Below, piece by piece: positions 16,926-25,571 of a DNA stretch of 64,000 nucleotides (within the stretch, counting starts at the first letter, position 1; each line of letters opens with the position of its first letter). Under the pieces are notes generated by a model. That model did not search any database. It saw nothing but the letters and a program-made list of their open reading frames with translations, and was not told where the DNA came from. A program made the translations under genes and the position numbers. Origin of the DNA: JAGVUD01 sp052033935 (GTDB lineage: Bacteria > Armatimonadota > UBA5829 > DSUL01); NCBI GenBank assembly GCA_052033935.1, contig JBPOJE010000013.1:1-64000 (forward strand). Direction: 5' to 3'.

Positions 16926-17326
16926 AAGTCTATATCTCAGGACCGATAACGGCGCTGTCGGAGGACGAGATCCGCGCAAACGTCGAGCGGGCGGATGCGG
17001 CCGGACGCGCTCTTGCCGCCGCTGGGTACAACCCGTTCATCCCGCACAAGCAGACTCAGGGGTGGCACGCGACGACCAGCTTCACGCGCGAGCAGTACCT
17101 TGCGCTGGACTTTGACTGGCTCCAACTCTGCCAGGCGATCTACATGCTCCCCGGCTGGGAGGAGTCGCTCGGAGCGCTCGCCGAGTACGAGGAAGCACTG
17201 AGGCTGGGCATTCCCGTGGTCCGAAGCATTGATGAACTGAAAGCCCTGTTCCCCGGGGAGGGGACCCTTGCCCCGGTTCGGCGATCGGCGTTGTGCCGGG
17301 ATCCGCAGATCATCTGCGAGTATTAG
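16919..17326 (+). CDS. DUF4406-like nucleoside deoxyribosyltransferase-fold protein
   Basis: 135 residues. The N-terminus VKVYISGPITALSEDE is the signature of the DUF4406 / nucleoside 2-deoxyribosyltransferase-like fold, followed by AGRALAAAGYNPFIPHKQ and a DFDWLQLCQAIYMLPGWEES segment containing the family's W-ES active-site-like region. GGAGG lies eight bases before the ATG. The start overlaps the end of the repaired sulfatase frame. The role is unknown; proteins of this fold often act on nucleotide or nucleoside substrates, sometimes in phage. Confidence 0.75.
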   Translation: MVKVYISGPITALSEDEIRANVERADAAGRALAAAGYNPFIPHKQTQGWHATTSFTREQYLALDFDWLQLCQAIYMLPGWEESLGALAEYEEALRLGIPVVRSIDELKALFPGEGTLAPVRRSALCRDPQIICEY

Positions 17327-17343
17327 GAAGGAGGCAGGCCCTG

Positions 17344-17556
17344 ATGCTTTTCCCAAAATCCAAAATGCGCCTGGCTGACACATGCGACGGGCGTGAGAAC
17401 AACTCGGGTTATCTCGAACTGAATGTCGCGGCGGTGGACATTGAGGGGGCGGGCAAGATCACCATCAACCTTGATGACCTGGAAGACCTGCGAGGGCAGC
17501 GGGCGGCGGAGTCGGAGTCTCTGAAAAAGGCGCGCAGGCTGCTGGGAGGCGACTGA
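17344..17556 (+). CDS. Small hypothetical protein
   Basis: 70 residues, starting MLFPKSKMRLADTCDG, with a strong AAGGAGG site ten bases upstream. The centre GYLELNVAAVDIEGAG is followed by the alternating hydrophobic ITINLDDLEDL, then a charged helix to the end. It lies 17 bases after the DUF4406 gene in the same direction and is probably co-transcribed. No family recognised. Confidence 0.6.
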   Translation: MLFPKSKMRLADTCDGRENNSGYLELNVAAVDIEGAGKITINLDDLEDLRGQRAAESESLKKARRLLGGD

Positions 17557-17560
17557 AGAC

Positions 17561-18316
17561 TCATGCCGGCCCCTTCCGGCCGGACGCCGCTTCCCTGCGA
17601 AGCTCGCCGTACAGCGCGAACAGCTCGCGGAACATGCGCAGGATCACGCGAAGGTTCGCGCCCGACTGCTCGCCCGCCACGCGCGGGAAGTGCCCGACGC
17701 CCACCTCGCGGATGACCGTCCCCCGCTTCTTCATCCGGATCAGCATCTCCGCGCTGATGAGCGCCCCGTTGCTCTTGAGGGGAAGCGGCTTCACCTGATC
17801 CGCACGTATCAGTTTGAACGCACAGTCTATGTCGCGTACCTTCAGCCCGAACAGGATGCGAATGAGCCCCTTGTACAGACGGGCGTTCAGAGACCTGTGC
17901 CACGGGTCCTTGCGATCCATCCGGTAGCCGATAACCGCCGTGGTCTGCGCGTCCATCTTGTCGAGCAGTGTGCGAAGCTCGCGCACGTCGAACTGCCGGT
18001 CACCGTCGGTGAAGAATATCCAGCTATGCCGCGATGCGCCGATGCCCGACTTCAGCGCGCCGCCGTAGCCCCGGTTGACTTCGTGGGAGACGACGCGCAC
18101 TTGCGGATGCGCCGCCGCCAGAGACTCGGCGATCTCTTTCGTCCGGTCCCTACTCCCGTCATCCACAACGATGATCTCGAACTCCTCCACGACCTCCGGC
18201 AGGAAATCGAGCGCGCTCGATACCATCGCCTCGACGTTGGCCTCCTCGTTGTGGGCGGGGAAGAAGTACGACAGGTCCCGGATCCGTGCTGCGTTCGTGC
18301 TGTGTGTGTTGTCCAT
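17561..18316 (-). CDS. Family 2 glycosyltransferase (polyprenyl-phosphate transferase type)
   Basis: 251 residues, GT-A fold. It has the N-terminal YFFPAHNEEANVEAM and IIVVDDGSRDRT, then NRGYGGALKSGI and the metal-binding TDGDRQFD. The late part RDIDCAFKLIRA and EMLIRMKKRG resembles dolichol/undecaprenyl-phosphate mannosyltransferases, without the C-terminal membrane helices some members carry. It probably transfers a sugar from a nucleotide donor to a lipid carrier at the cytoplasmic face. It is divergent from the flippase-like gene, with 230 bases between. Confidence 0.87.
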   Translation of the reverse strand: MDNTHSTNAARIRDLSYFFPAHNEEANVEAMVSSALDFLPEVVEEFEIIVVDDGSRDRTKEIAESLAAAHPQVRVVSHEVNRGYGGALKSGIGASRHSWIFFTDGDRQFDVRELRTLLDKMDAQTTAVIGYRMDRKDPWHRSLNARLYKGLIRILFGLKVRDIDCAFKLIRADQVKPLPLKSNGALISAEMLIRMKKRGTVIREVGVGHFPRVAGEQSGANLRVILRMFRELFALYGELRREAASGRKGPA

Positions 18317-18544
18317 GCTTTGCGGTCTTGAGGGGCGCAGCGCTCTTTCGGTGCCTGCGTGCTCACAGTCCAGTTATGGCCGAAGCCCGCTGGCGGCTAT
18401 AGGCCGCCGCACCGAAGGTGTGCCCTTTGTGTGCGGTTTCATGCATAATACCACAAGCCCTGCCCGCCGCGGGGCGGCAGGGAAGGGTTGCAGGCAGCAG
18501 GACAGAACCGGACGGGCGTCCTGTGCCGCTCGCGCGAGAAGCAT

Positions 18545-19591
18545 GTGTCGCAACTGACAAACGCACAAAAGGCAAAACTGGTGCTCGGCCTGCTCATCAG
18601 CGTCGTATTCGTAGCGTGGGCGGCACGGGGACTGAGGCTCGATGAGGTGCTCCGCGCCCTCAAGAGCGGTAACTACATCTGGCTTCTGCCCGCAACGTGC
18701 GCCTACTTTCTGCCCGTTCTATTGCGGACATGGCGTTGGCAATCATTGCTGAGGCCCATCCTACTCGTCCCCATCCGCCGCCTGATGCCCGTCATCGTCA
18801 TCGGCTATATGGGCAACAACGTGCTGCCCGCGCGCGCTGGCGAGGTGCTGCGGGCCTACGTGCTGAAAAAGAACGAGAACGTCTCCATCACGGCGTCTCT
18901 CGCGACCATCGTGCTCGAGCGCGTGTTCGATGCTATCGCGATGTTGCTGTTCCTGCTCGTCTCGCTTTCGTTTTTCGCGATGAACGCGCGCAATATGTGG
19001 ATCACGACCGGTCTGGCGGTGTTCTGCCTGCTGGTGCTCGGGCTGTTCTGGCTCGCGGCGACGAGGCACAGCTTGCTGATGAACATCTACGGCTGGGTAT
19101 CATGCAGGTTCCTTCGAGAGAGGGTCCGCGGTACCGTCCACGGGCTGGCAGCGCGCTTTCACGAAGGCTTGCAGTCGCTGCGCAGTCCGTTTGCCATGCT
19201 GGGTCTGCTGCTGATGTCCGCCGGCATCTGGCTCGCCGAGGCGCTGGTGTACCTTGCGGTGGCGCAGGTGTTCCCGGGCCTTCGGGCATCGTATCCCCAG
19301 CTTGTCTTCATGGTGGCAATCACCGCCTTGGCCACCACGCTTCCTTCGACTCCCGGCTATGTGGGCACATTCGACGTTCCGGGCATAGCCGTGCTGGTCC
19401 GGTTCGGCGTCCCGAGGAGCTTGGCGGCGAGCTTCACCGTCGTGCTGCATCTCGTTCTCTGGCTGCCCATCACTGTGGCTGGCTGGTTGTTCATGGTGGC
19501 GTTGAGCATTCGCTGGCCGGACGCCGCCGGGGCAATGCCGGGCGAGGCGGCCGTCGAGCCCGCTTTGGCTCCCGTGGACAGCGCGCAGTGA
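18545..19591 (+). CDS. Flippase-like integral membrane protein (LPG synthase TM region family, UPF0104)
   Basis: 348 residues from a GTG at 18545 (an ATG at 18488 would add 19 residues). About eight hydrophobic segments are visible (LVLGLLISVVFVAWAAR, IWLLPATCAYFLPVLL, AIAMLLFLLVSLSFFA, TTGLAVFCLLVLGLF). The family signatures include GNNVLPARAGEVLRAYVL and TLPSTPGYVGTFD. Related proteins act in lipid-linked sugar transfer or lipid modification. It overlaps the next gene as GTGA, so the two are coupled. Confidence 0.85.
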   Translation: MSQLTNAQKAKLVLGLLISVVFVAWAARGLRLDEVLRALKSGNYIWLLPATCAYFLPVLLRTWRWQSLLRPILLVPIRRLMPVIVIGYMGNNVLPARAGEVLRAYVLKKNENVSITASLATIVLERVFDAIAMLLFLLVSLSFFAMNARNMWITTGLAVFCLLVLGLFWLAATRHSLLMNIYGWVSCRFLRERVRGTVHGLAARFHEGLQSLRSPFAMLGLLLMSAGIWLAEALVYLAVAQVFPGLRASYPQLVFMVAITALATTLPSTPGYVGTFDVPGIAVLVRFGVPRSLAASFTVVLHLVLWLPITVAGWLFMVALSIRWPDAAGAMPGEAAVEPALAPVDSAQ

Positions 19592-20895
19592 ATTCCGCCG
19601 GTGTGGCAGTCATCGGCGCGGGAGTCACTGGCCTCACCGCCGCCTACCGTCTGGCGAAACAGGGCAGGCAGGTCACCGTGTTCGAGGCGGCGCGGGAGGT
19701 GGGCGGTCTTGCGTCCGGATTTCGCGTCGGCGGCTGGGACTGGCCGCTGGAGCGGTTCTACCACCATCTGTTCGCCTCCGACAGCCACATGCGCGGACTC
19801 GTGGACGAGATCGGCTTCGGCTCGCGCCTGTTCTTCCGCCGTCCCGTTACCGCGCAGTGGTGGGAGGGCAAAACGTATCCTCTCGACTCCCCCACCGCTG
19901 TTCTCCGGTTTCCGGGGGCACCGCTGGCAGATCGCGTACGGTTCGGCGCGGCGGTGGCGTATCTTCGCTTCCTGTGCCGCGACTGGCGGAAGCTGGAGAA
20001 GTCCACGGCGGCAGGCTGGTGCCGCCGTGCGATGGGCGAACGCGCGTATCAAGCCCTCATGCGCCCTCTTCTGGAGGGCAAGTTCGGCGAGCATTACGAG
20101 GAAGTGAACACGGCGTGGCTCTGGGCGCGCTTCCGGGCGCGTACTACCCAGCTTGGTTATTTCGAAGGCGGGTTTCAGGCCTTCGCTGATGCTCTTGCAG
20201 CGGCGGTCCGCCGGGAGGGAGCGCGCATACTCACCGGGCAGGTCATCGGGCGGGTGCGTCAAAACCCTGACGGCCGCTGGAGTATCGCCACAGCGTCAGG
20301 CGTCCAGACGTTCGATGCGGTTCTCTCGACGACCTCACCCGCCATGCTTACGAAGATAGCGCCGGAGATCCCCGCGAGCTATCTCGACAGTGTGCGCAAG
20401 CTCAGGTCGCTCGGGGCAATCGTGCTCACGATTGCGCTCGACCGTCCGCTGATCCCCCAGGTGTACTGGCTCAACATGCCAAAGCCGCGCTTCCCGTTCC
20501 TTGCGCTCGTCGAGCACACGAACTTCATCGAGCCTCATCACTACGGCGGTGCGCACATCGTGTACTGCGGCGACTACATCCCAGTGGAGCACGAATACTT
20601 CCAACTCTCGGAGTACGAGATTCTGGAGCGGTTTCTCCCCGCGTTCAGGGACGTGAACCCGCAGTTCTCGCGGGAATGGGTGAAGGGCTGGTGGATGCAC
20701 TGCGATCCCTACGCGCAGCCGGTGGTGTCGCTCAACCATTCGAAGAGTATTCTGCCCATCGCATCGCCGCTCGCCGGCTTCTACTGGGCGAGCATGAGCC
20801 AGGTGTATCCGTGGGACCGCGGGACGAATTACGCAGTGGAAATCGGCGATATGGCCGCCGCTGAGATCACGTGCACACGGCCGCCTGTCGGCTGA
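19588..20895 (+). CDS. NAD(P)/FAD-dependent oxidoreductase (protoporphyrinogen oxidase-like)
   Basis: 435 residues from a GTG that overlaps the upstream stop. The N-terminal FAD-binding motif is VAVIGAGVTGLTAAYRLAKQ with the downstream E of VFEAAREVGGLAS. FYHHLFASD and the late GTNYAVEIGDMAA region, which contacts the flavin, are present. This is the amine-oxidase / HemY-like superfamily; in glycan clusters such proteins resemble UDP-galactopyranose mutase in fold. With a glycosyltransferase and a flippase-like protein beside it, a role in glycan or lipid modification is more likely than haem synthesis. The substrate is unknown. Confidence 0.8.
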   Translation: MNSAGVAVIGAGVTGLTAAYRLAKQGRQVTVFEAAREVGGLASGFRVGGWDWPLERFYHHLFASDSHMRGLVDEIGFGSRLFFRRPVTAQWWEGKTYPLDSPTAVLRFPGAPLADRVRFGAAVAYLRFLCRDWRKLEKSTAAGWCRRAMGERAYQALMRPLLEGKFGEHYEEVNTAWLWARFRARTTQLGYFEGGFQAFADALAAAVRREGARILTGQVIGRVRQNPDGRWSIATASGVQTFDAVLSTTSPAMLTKIAPEIPASYLDSVRKLRSLGAIVLTIALDRPLIPQVYWLNMPKPRFPFLALVEHTNFIEPHHYGGAHIVYCGDYIPVEHEYFQLSEYEILERFLPAFRDVNPQFSREWVKGWWMHCDPYAQPVVSLNHSKSILPIASPLAGFYWASMSQVYPWDRGTNYAVEIGDMAAAEITCTRPPVG

Positions 20896-21015
20896 CCTGC
20901 AACTACGTACGCCACAAGTTTGGCTTTACCCCTTCCCTTTCGGCAAAAGAGGTAGTATAATTGGTTCACTGGCGGAGCGATGGGAAACAGCGCCCGCCGG
21001 GAGGTTATACTGGCT

Positions 21016-21696
21016 ATGCGAAAAGGCTTCACATTAATTGAACTTCTGGTGGTTATCGCTATTATCGCGATCTTGGCAGCCATTCTGTTCCCGGTTTTTG
21101 CCCAGGCGCGGGAGCGCGGCCGGATGGCCTCCTGCCTCTCCCACGGCAAGCAGCTCGCCACCGCGACGCTGATGTACATTGACGACAACAATGGACGCTG
21201 TCCGTCGCAACTCCCGGCGGAACTGATCGGCACGAAGCTGGGGGTATATCAGGGCAAGACCTTCGGCGCCCAGCTCTGGTCGTACCGCATCCATCCGGGC
21301 TTCACGCAGTACGTCAAGGACGACAAGATATGGATCTGCCCCACACGCGGCGGAAATGGCTTCTACGGCAAGCGGTACGCGTTCGGGTATCTTCAGACCT
21401 GGATTCCCTTCGCGCATGTGAGCCTGCCCGGAACAGACGGCGGTTGGTACAACTCGACCACCAGGACGCCCTACACAATCGCGGAGCTTGACGGCAAGGA
21501 CGGACGGCCGCTGACGAACAGGGTCGCCTGGTTCTGCATGGTGCTGAACATGCCCGACTCGTTTATGCCTGGCATGCAACTGCCGTTCATGCCGCACAGG
21601 GAAGGCTCGGTCTACATCTACATGGACGGGCACGCGCAGTTCAAGAAGACCGCCGAGAACAGCGTCGCGCCCGTGGACTACTACACCGGCCAGTAA
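21016..21696 (+). CDS. Prepilin-type N-terminal cleavage/methylation protein (pseudopilin)
   Basis: 226 residues. The leader MRKG is followed by FTLIELLVVIAIIAILAA, the type IV prepilin signal cleaved by PilD, then ILFPVFAQARERGR, a form abundant in Armatimonadota. The remainder is a globular domain with paired Cys/Trp-rich segments and the C-terminal VYIYMDGHAQF, similar to the H-x9-DG type tail of pseudopilins. GGGAGG lies 11 bases before the ATG; an earlier in-frame ATG at 20980 is less likely. A TATAAT at 20956-20961 may be the -10. Probably part of a type II secretion-like or pilus apparatus. Confidence 0.88.
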   Translation: MRKGFTLIELLVVIAIIAILAAILFPVFAQARERGRMASCLSHGKQLATATLMYIDDNNGRCPSQLPAELIGTKLGVYQGKTFGAQLWSYRIHPGFTQYVKDDKIWICPTRGGNGFYGKRYAFGYLQTWIPFAHVSLPGTDGGWYNSTTRTPYTIAELDGKDGRPLTNRVAWFCMVLNMPDSFMPGMQLPFMPHREGSVYIYMDGHAQFKKTAENSVAPVDYYTGQ

Positions 21697-21700
21697 CCGG

Positions 21701-22507
21701 CTAGCCGCCGGTAAAGTAGTCGTAGATCAGCTTCGAGGTGCGTGAAATCGCTTCGTCCGCCCGCGCCCGGTTTGCGAAGTCAGCGGTGAACACCGCGATC
21801 ACGTAAGGCGGTCCCTCACGGGGCACGATCAGCCCGCTGTCGTGGCTGACATCGTCCAGCCCGCCCGGTTTGCTGGCGATGCGGGCGGTCTTCGGCAGGT
21901 CGCGGGGCAGCTTCTCGATGTGCTGCTGGCGCTCCAGAATGTCTAGGCACTCGCGGCAGGACTCCGGGTGCAGGGGGGCAAAGTCCCCGCAGTGCAGCAT
22001 TTCGTACACCCGCACAATTTCCTGCGCCGTGATGAAGTTGTCGCGGCCCTTCTTGCGAGCCTCCAGATCGAAAAGACGCCGCTGGAGCTTCGTCTCGGTG
22101 AGAGAATGCCGGGCCAGAAAAGCCTCGATGTAGCCCAGCCCGATCCGGTCAATCAGCATATTCGTCGCGGTGTTATCGCTTACGACGATCATCAGACGAG
22201 CGAGATCCCGCAGCGTGACCCGCAGGCCGGCACGCATCTCCTGAAGCACTCCGGACCCGCCCACCACGTCGGACGCCTGCATCACCGCCTCGTCGCCGAG
22301 GTCTAGCTGCCCTTCGTCCCTTGCGGCGAACAGAGCGGCCAGAAGGGGAACCTTGATGACACTCGCAGCGGCGAATACCTCGTCCGGGGCGACAAGAACC
22401 TCCTCGCCCGATTCGAGATTTCTGGTGGCGAGCGAGTATCTTCCCCCCGCCGCGGACTTCTGACGCCTCACCGCGGCGAGGAGCCTGCTTCTTCGTTTGC
22501 TGGTCAC
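21701..22507 (-). CDS. Serine hydrolase, class A beta-lactamase-like fold
   Basis: 268 residues from a GTG. The active-site set of class A enzymes is visible: S-x-x-K as SVIK (Ser49), SDN at 110-112, and KPG at 213-215 in place of the usual KTG/KSG. No Sec signal peptide is evident; the N-terminus is basic (TSKRRSRLLAAVRRQK). It may be a penicillin-recognising enzyme rather than a resistance determinant. The start lies 17 bases after the rhomboid gene stop, so the two are probably co-transcribed. It is convergent with the pseudopilin gene, with four bases between. Confidence 0.82.
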   Translation of the reverse strand: MTSKRRSRLLAAVRRQKSAAGGRYSLATRNLESGEEVLVAPDEVFAAASVIKVPLLAALFAARDEGQLDLGDEAVMQASDVVGGSGVLQEMRAGLRVTLRDLARLMIVVSDNTATNMLIDRIGLGYIEAFLARHSLTETKLQRRLFDLEARKKGRDNFITAQEIVRVYEMLHCGDFAPLHPESCRECLDILERQQHIEKLPRDLPKTARIASKPGGLDDVSHDSGLIVPREGPPYVIAVFTADFANRARADEAISRTSKLIYDYFTGG

Positions 22508-22524
22508 TGTGGAGTTGATGCCTT

Positions 22525-23757
22525 TCAGATGTTTTGACGCGGCCCGTCTTCCCGTCCCGGCCGGACGGGCCTGTTGCCCAGAGCGTACGCAAGCGAGTCT
22601 TCGGCGAACTGGCGCCATTTGCTGTCTGGCCACTTTGCCAGGAACATTCTCAGTTCCTTGACCGCCGCTTCGGTATCTTTGAGACGGCTCTGGTAAATCT
22701 CCGCCACCCGTAACACGGCCATCTCAGCCTCGGTCGTGCCGGGCCTTTCTGATGCAAGCCACTTCAGAACAGCTATCGCGCCCAAGTGGTCACTCTCTCG
22801 GTCCCGCAGACAACCCATTCGGAACAGAAAGCGGGTGTCGCTGAGTTCGTGCGGGCATGTGTCCCACATCTCCTCGAAGCGCTGCAGCGCAAGATCCACC
22901 CGCCCCTCCTTCAGATAGAGCAGAACGGCCTTCTCGTAGTAGGGGACGGCGTCTGCCATTTCTACCATCATCATGTAGGTCCGGCCGAGCTCGGCGTAGG
23001 CAAACGGGTCGTCCGGGGCCACGCGCTTCAACTCCTCGAAGTCCCGCGCCACCTCCTGCAGCGTCCCGAAGCGTATGCTCTCTTGGAAATCGTTCAGCAG
23101 GTACTCTTTGCGCGCCTGCTGGCCCAGCGGGCTGATCTGCGCAAAGCCCATTCCGAAGATGAATCCGCCCAGATGAGCCCAGTAGCCGACCATCGGGAGG
23201 TTCTCGCTCGCCATCGCCCTCGTGTACGACATGCTGTACAGCGACATGTATCCCATCGCCACCTGCACCATCAGCCAGGCAAGCAGCACGATGGGCGCCG
23301 GCATCCGAAACTGCCCGAACGCGAAGCTCTCGCGGAAGAAACGGATCGCGAAAACGCCGAGCACCCCGGCGATAGAGCCCGATGCTCCAAGCACGGGAAT
23401 CTGCCTGGCCTCCGGCGGCATAAACCCCCACACCATCGCAAGATGAAGCACAGACGCCGCAAAGCCGCTCGCAATGTAAAACAGCAGGAACTCCACCGTC
23501 CCCATCGCTTCTTCCACACGCCTTCCGAAAAGCCACAGGAAGAACATGTTCCCGACAAGATGCAGGGGGTGCGTGTGCAGAAAGGTGGACGTGAACATCT
23601 GGAGCAGCCCGCTTCGGTCTGGGACCAGCCCCAGCTCGCTGCCAACGTCATCGGCGGAACTGCCGCGCAGCGCAAGCCACAGCGCCACATTCATAAGGAT
23701 GAGCGTATAGGTGCCGTAGGGTATGTCTCTCCTCTTGAGTACTTTCTGGAGATTCAT
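22525..23757 (-). CDS. Rhomboid-family intramembrane serine protease with C-terminal TPR region
   Basis: 410 residues from ATG 23757; a GTG at 23775 would add six. The rhomboid core has TSTFLHTHPLHLVGNMFFLW, the catalytic GASGS (Ser at about 126) and the catalytic His in YWAHLGGF (about 193), with six or so membrane segments. The C-terminal 200 residues are soluble and TPR-like: FAYAELGRTYMMMVEMADAV, PYYEKAVLLYLKEGRVDLAL, VLRVAEIYQSRLKDTEAAV. This tail could present substrates or bind partners. It is transcribed away from murJ and is followed by the serine hydrolase gene. Confidence 0.88.
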   Translation of the reverse strand: MNLQKVLKRRDIPYGTYTLILMNVALWLALRGSSADDVGSELGLVPDRSGLLQMFTSTFLHTHPLHLVGNMFFLWLFGRRVEEAMGTVEFLLFYIASGFAASVLHLAMVWGFMPPEARQIPVLGASGSIAGVLGVFAIRFFRESFAFGQFRMPAPIVLLAWLMVQVAMGYMSLYSMSYTRAMASENLPMVGYWAHLGGFIFGMGFAQISPLGQQARKEYLLNDFQESIRFGTLQEVARDFEELKRVAPDDPFAYAELGRTYMMMVEMADAVPYYEKAVLLYLKEGRVDLALQRFEEMWDTCPHELSDTRFLFRMGCLRDRESDHLGAIAVLKWLASERPGTTEAEMAVLRVAEIYQSRLKDTEAAVKELRMFLAKWPDSKWRQFAEDSLAYALGNRPVRPGREDGPRQNI

Positions 23758-23888
23758 CTTGATATCCGCCTGCACGTCCTGATCCTTGCGAGCATCTCAC
23801 ATTATACTCCAGCGCCCCTCAAAAGACAGACGCTGGGACCCGGCGAAGCTCTGGACGGCCGCGCATTCCGTAGCGTATATTCCAGCAT

Positions 23889-25478
23889 ATGAGCAAGGGT
23901 TCCTTCGCAAGCGCGGCCGGTGTCACGGTCGTGGGCATTTTCGTCAGCCGCATTCTCGGCCTCGTGCGCGAAGGCGTCATCGCGGCACAGTTTGGTCAAG
24001 GCCAGATCGCCAGCATATACAAGATGGCCTTCCGGCCGGCCGACCTTCTCTACTACATTGTGGCAGGCGGCGCGCTCTACAGCGCGTTCATTCCCGTCTT
24101 CACCGAGTATCTGCGCACCGATCGCGAGGGAGAGGCCTGGAAGGTCTTCAGCGTCGTCACATCGGTGATGGGGATGCTTGTCCTGGTTCTGATACTCATC
24201 GGCGAGATTTTCACCCGCCAGCTCGTCCCTCTCGTGGCGTGGGGGTTCGACTCCGGCGATCTCGACATGATGGCGTCGCTGACGCGCATTCTGCTCCCCG
24301 CCCAGTTCTTCTTCTTGATCGGCGGACTCACCATGGGAACCCTTCAGGTCCGCGGGGTCTTCGCCATCCCAGCGATGGGGCCGCCCATCTACAACCTGGG
24401 CATCATTGCGGGCGGGGTCTTCCTTGCCCGTCCGTTCGGAATCGCTGGCCTCTGCATCGGCGCACTTGCCGGAGCGTTCGTCGGAAACTTCCTGCTGCAG
24501 GTGCTCTACTCGGTGCGCATCGGCATTCCATACCGCTTCTCGCTCGACCTGAAGCACCCCGGGGTGCGCAAGGTATTTGCGCTTATGCTGCCCGTGCTGC
24601 TCGGGCTATCGCTGCCTCAGTTGGATGTTGTCATCAACAGCGCGTTCGCCACGTTGCTGAATGACCCCGGAGCGGTGGCCGCGCTCGACAACGGCAACCG
24701 GCTTATGCAGGTGCCGCTCGGGATATTCGGGCAGGCGGCCGGCATCGCCGCACTCCCCACACTCTCCGCCCTCTTCACCCAGCGAAACTGGAAGGAGTAT
24801 CGCGAGACGGTGAGCTTCGGGGTACGCAGCGTGTTCTTCGCAACCATTCCTGCCTCGGTCTTCATGATTATTGCCGCAAGGCCGATCATCGCGCTCATCC
24901 TGCAGGCCGGGAGCTTTGGCCCGGATGATACGGCGCGGGCGGCCATCGCGCTGGTTTACTACTGCCTCGGCGTTTTCGCCTGGGGAGGGCAGGCCATCGT
25001 CGCCCGCGCGTTCTATGCTATGCAAGACACCGTCACGCCCATCGTCATCGGCACGATCATGACCTTTCTCTTCGTCCCGCTCAACTGGCTGCTGATGAAG
25101 CCGCTCGGGCATGGCGGACTGGCGCTGGCCACCTCGGTGATGGCGATTCTGCACATGCTTGTGCTATCGAAGGTGCTGGCATCACGAGTGGAGGGAATCG
25201 GCGCCTGGCGCATCATCTCTTCCACGCTGCGCATCTGCGCCGCGTCCGGGCTGGCGGCCATTCCCGCGGCAGCACTTATCTGGTATTTCGGCGGCGCGTC
25301 CATCGCCGGACCCGTCCTCTCGGTCAAGAAGGCCGCTCTCTTGCAGCTTCTGCCGTCGTTTGCGTCGTACCTGATTGCTTATGTTGGGCTGTGCAGGCTG
25401 CTTAAGGTCGAGGAGTTGGCACCGTTCGCGTCCCTGTTGCGAAAGCGGTTCACCCGCGGCGCGATGTCCGGAGAATGA
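23889..25478 (+). CDS. murJ: Lipid II flippase MurJ
   Basis: 529 residues with about 14 hydrophobic segments. The MATE/MVF signatures are ISRILGLVREGVIAAQFG and YKMAFRPADLLYYIVAGGALYSAFIPVF near the N-terminus, then NRLMQVPLGIFGQAAGIAALPTLS in the middle, and RAFYAMQDTVTPIVIG. MurJ moves lipid-linked peptidoglycan precursor across the inner membrane. It begins 131 bases from the divergent rhomboid gene and is convergent with the secreted-protein gene at 25572. Confidence 0.95.
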   Translation: MSKGSFASAAGVTVVGIFVSRILGLVREGVIAAQFGQGQIASIYKMAFRPADLLYYIVAGGALYSAFIPVFTEYLRTDREGEAWKVFSVVTSVMGMLVLVLILIGEIFTRQLVPLVAWGFDSGDLDMMASLTRILLPAQFFFLIGGLTMGTLQVRGVFAIPAMGPPIYNLGIIAGGVFLARPFGIAGLCIGALAGAFVGNFLLQVLYSVRIGIPYRFSLDLKHPGVRKVFALMLPVLLGLSLPQLDVVINSAFATLLNDPGAVAALDNGNRLMQVPLGIFGQAAGIAALPTLSALFTQRNWKEYRETVSFGVRSVFFATIPASVFMIIAARPIIALILQAGSFGPDDTARAAIALVYYCLGVFAWGGQAIVARAFYAMQDTVTPIVIGTIMTFLFVPLNWLLMKPLGHGGLALATSVMAILHMLVLSKVLASRVEGIGAWRIISSTLRICAASGLAAIPAAALIWYFGGASIAGPVLSVKKAALLQLLPSFASYLIAYVGLCRLLKVEELAPFASLLRKRFTRGAMSGE

Positions 25479-25513
25479 ACGCGCGCCGGCCAGTGACGCT
25501 TGCCCACTCATGG

Positions 25514-25543
25514 AAAAGGCCCCCGCTGCTTGAGGCGGGGGCC
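25514..25543 (-). terminator. Rho-independent terminator of the secreted OB-domain gene
   Basis: On the minus strand a nine-base stem GGCCCCCGC / GCGGGGGCC with an eight-base loop is followed by TTTT (25514-25517). It lies 28 bases past the stop codon of the gene at 25572. Confidence 0.8.
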
Positions 25544-25571
25544 TGATGTCTGAAATCTGGCGCTGCCGGGA

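Noticed and set aside
18697..19587. Upstream in-frame extension of the FAD oxidoreductase
   Set aside because: It overlaps the flippase-like gene in another frame; the GTG at 19588 gives the normal FAD-binding start.
22786..23892. Plus-strand open frame of 368 codons
   Set aside because: Antisense shadow of the rhomboid gene; no protein features.
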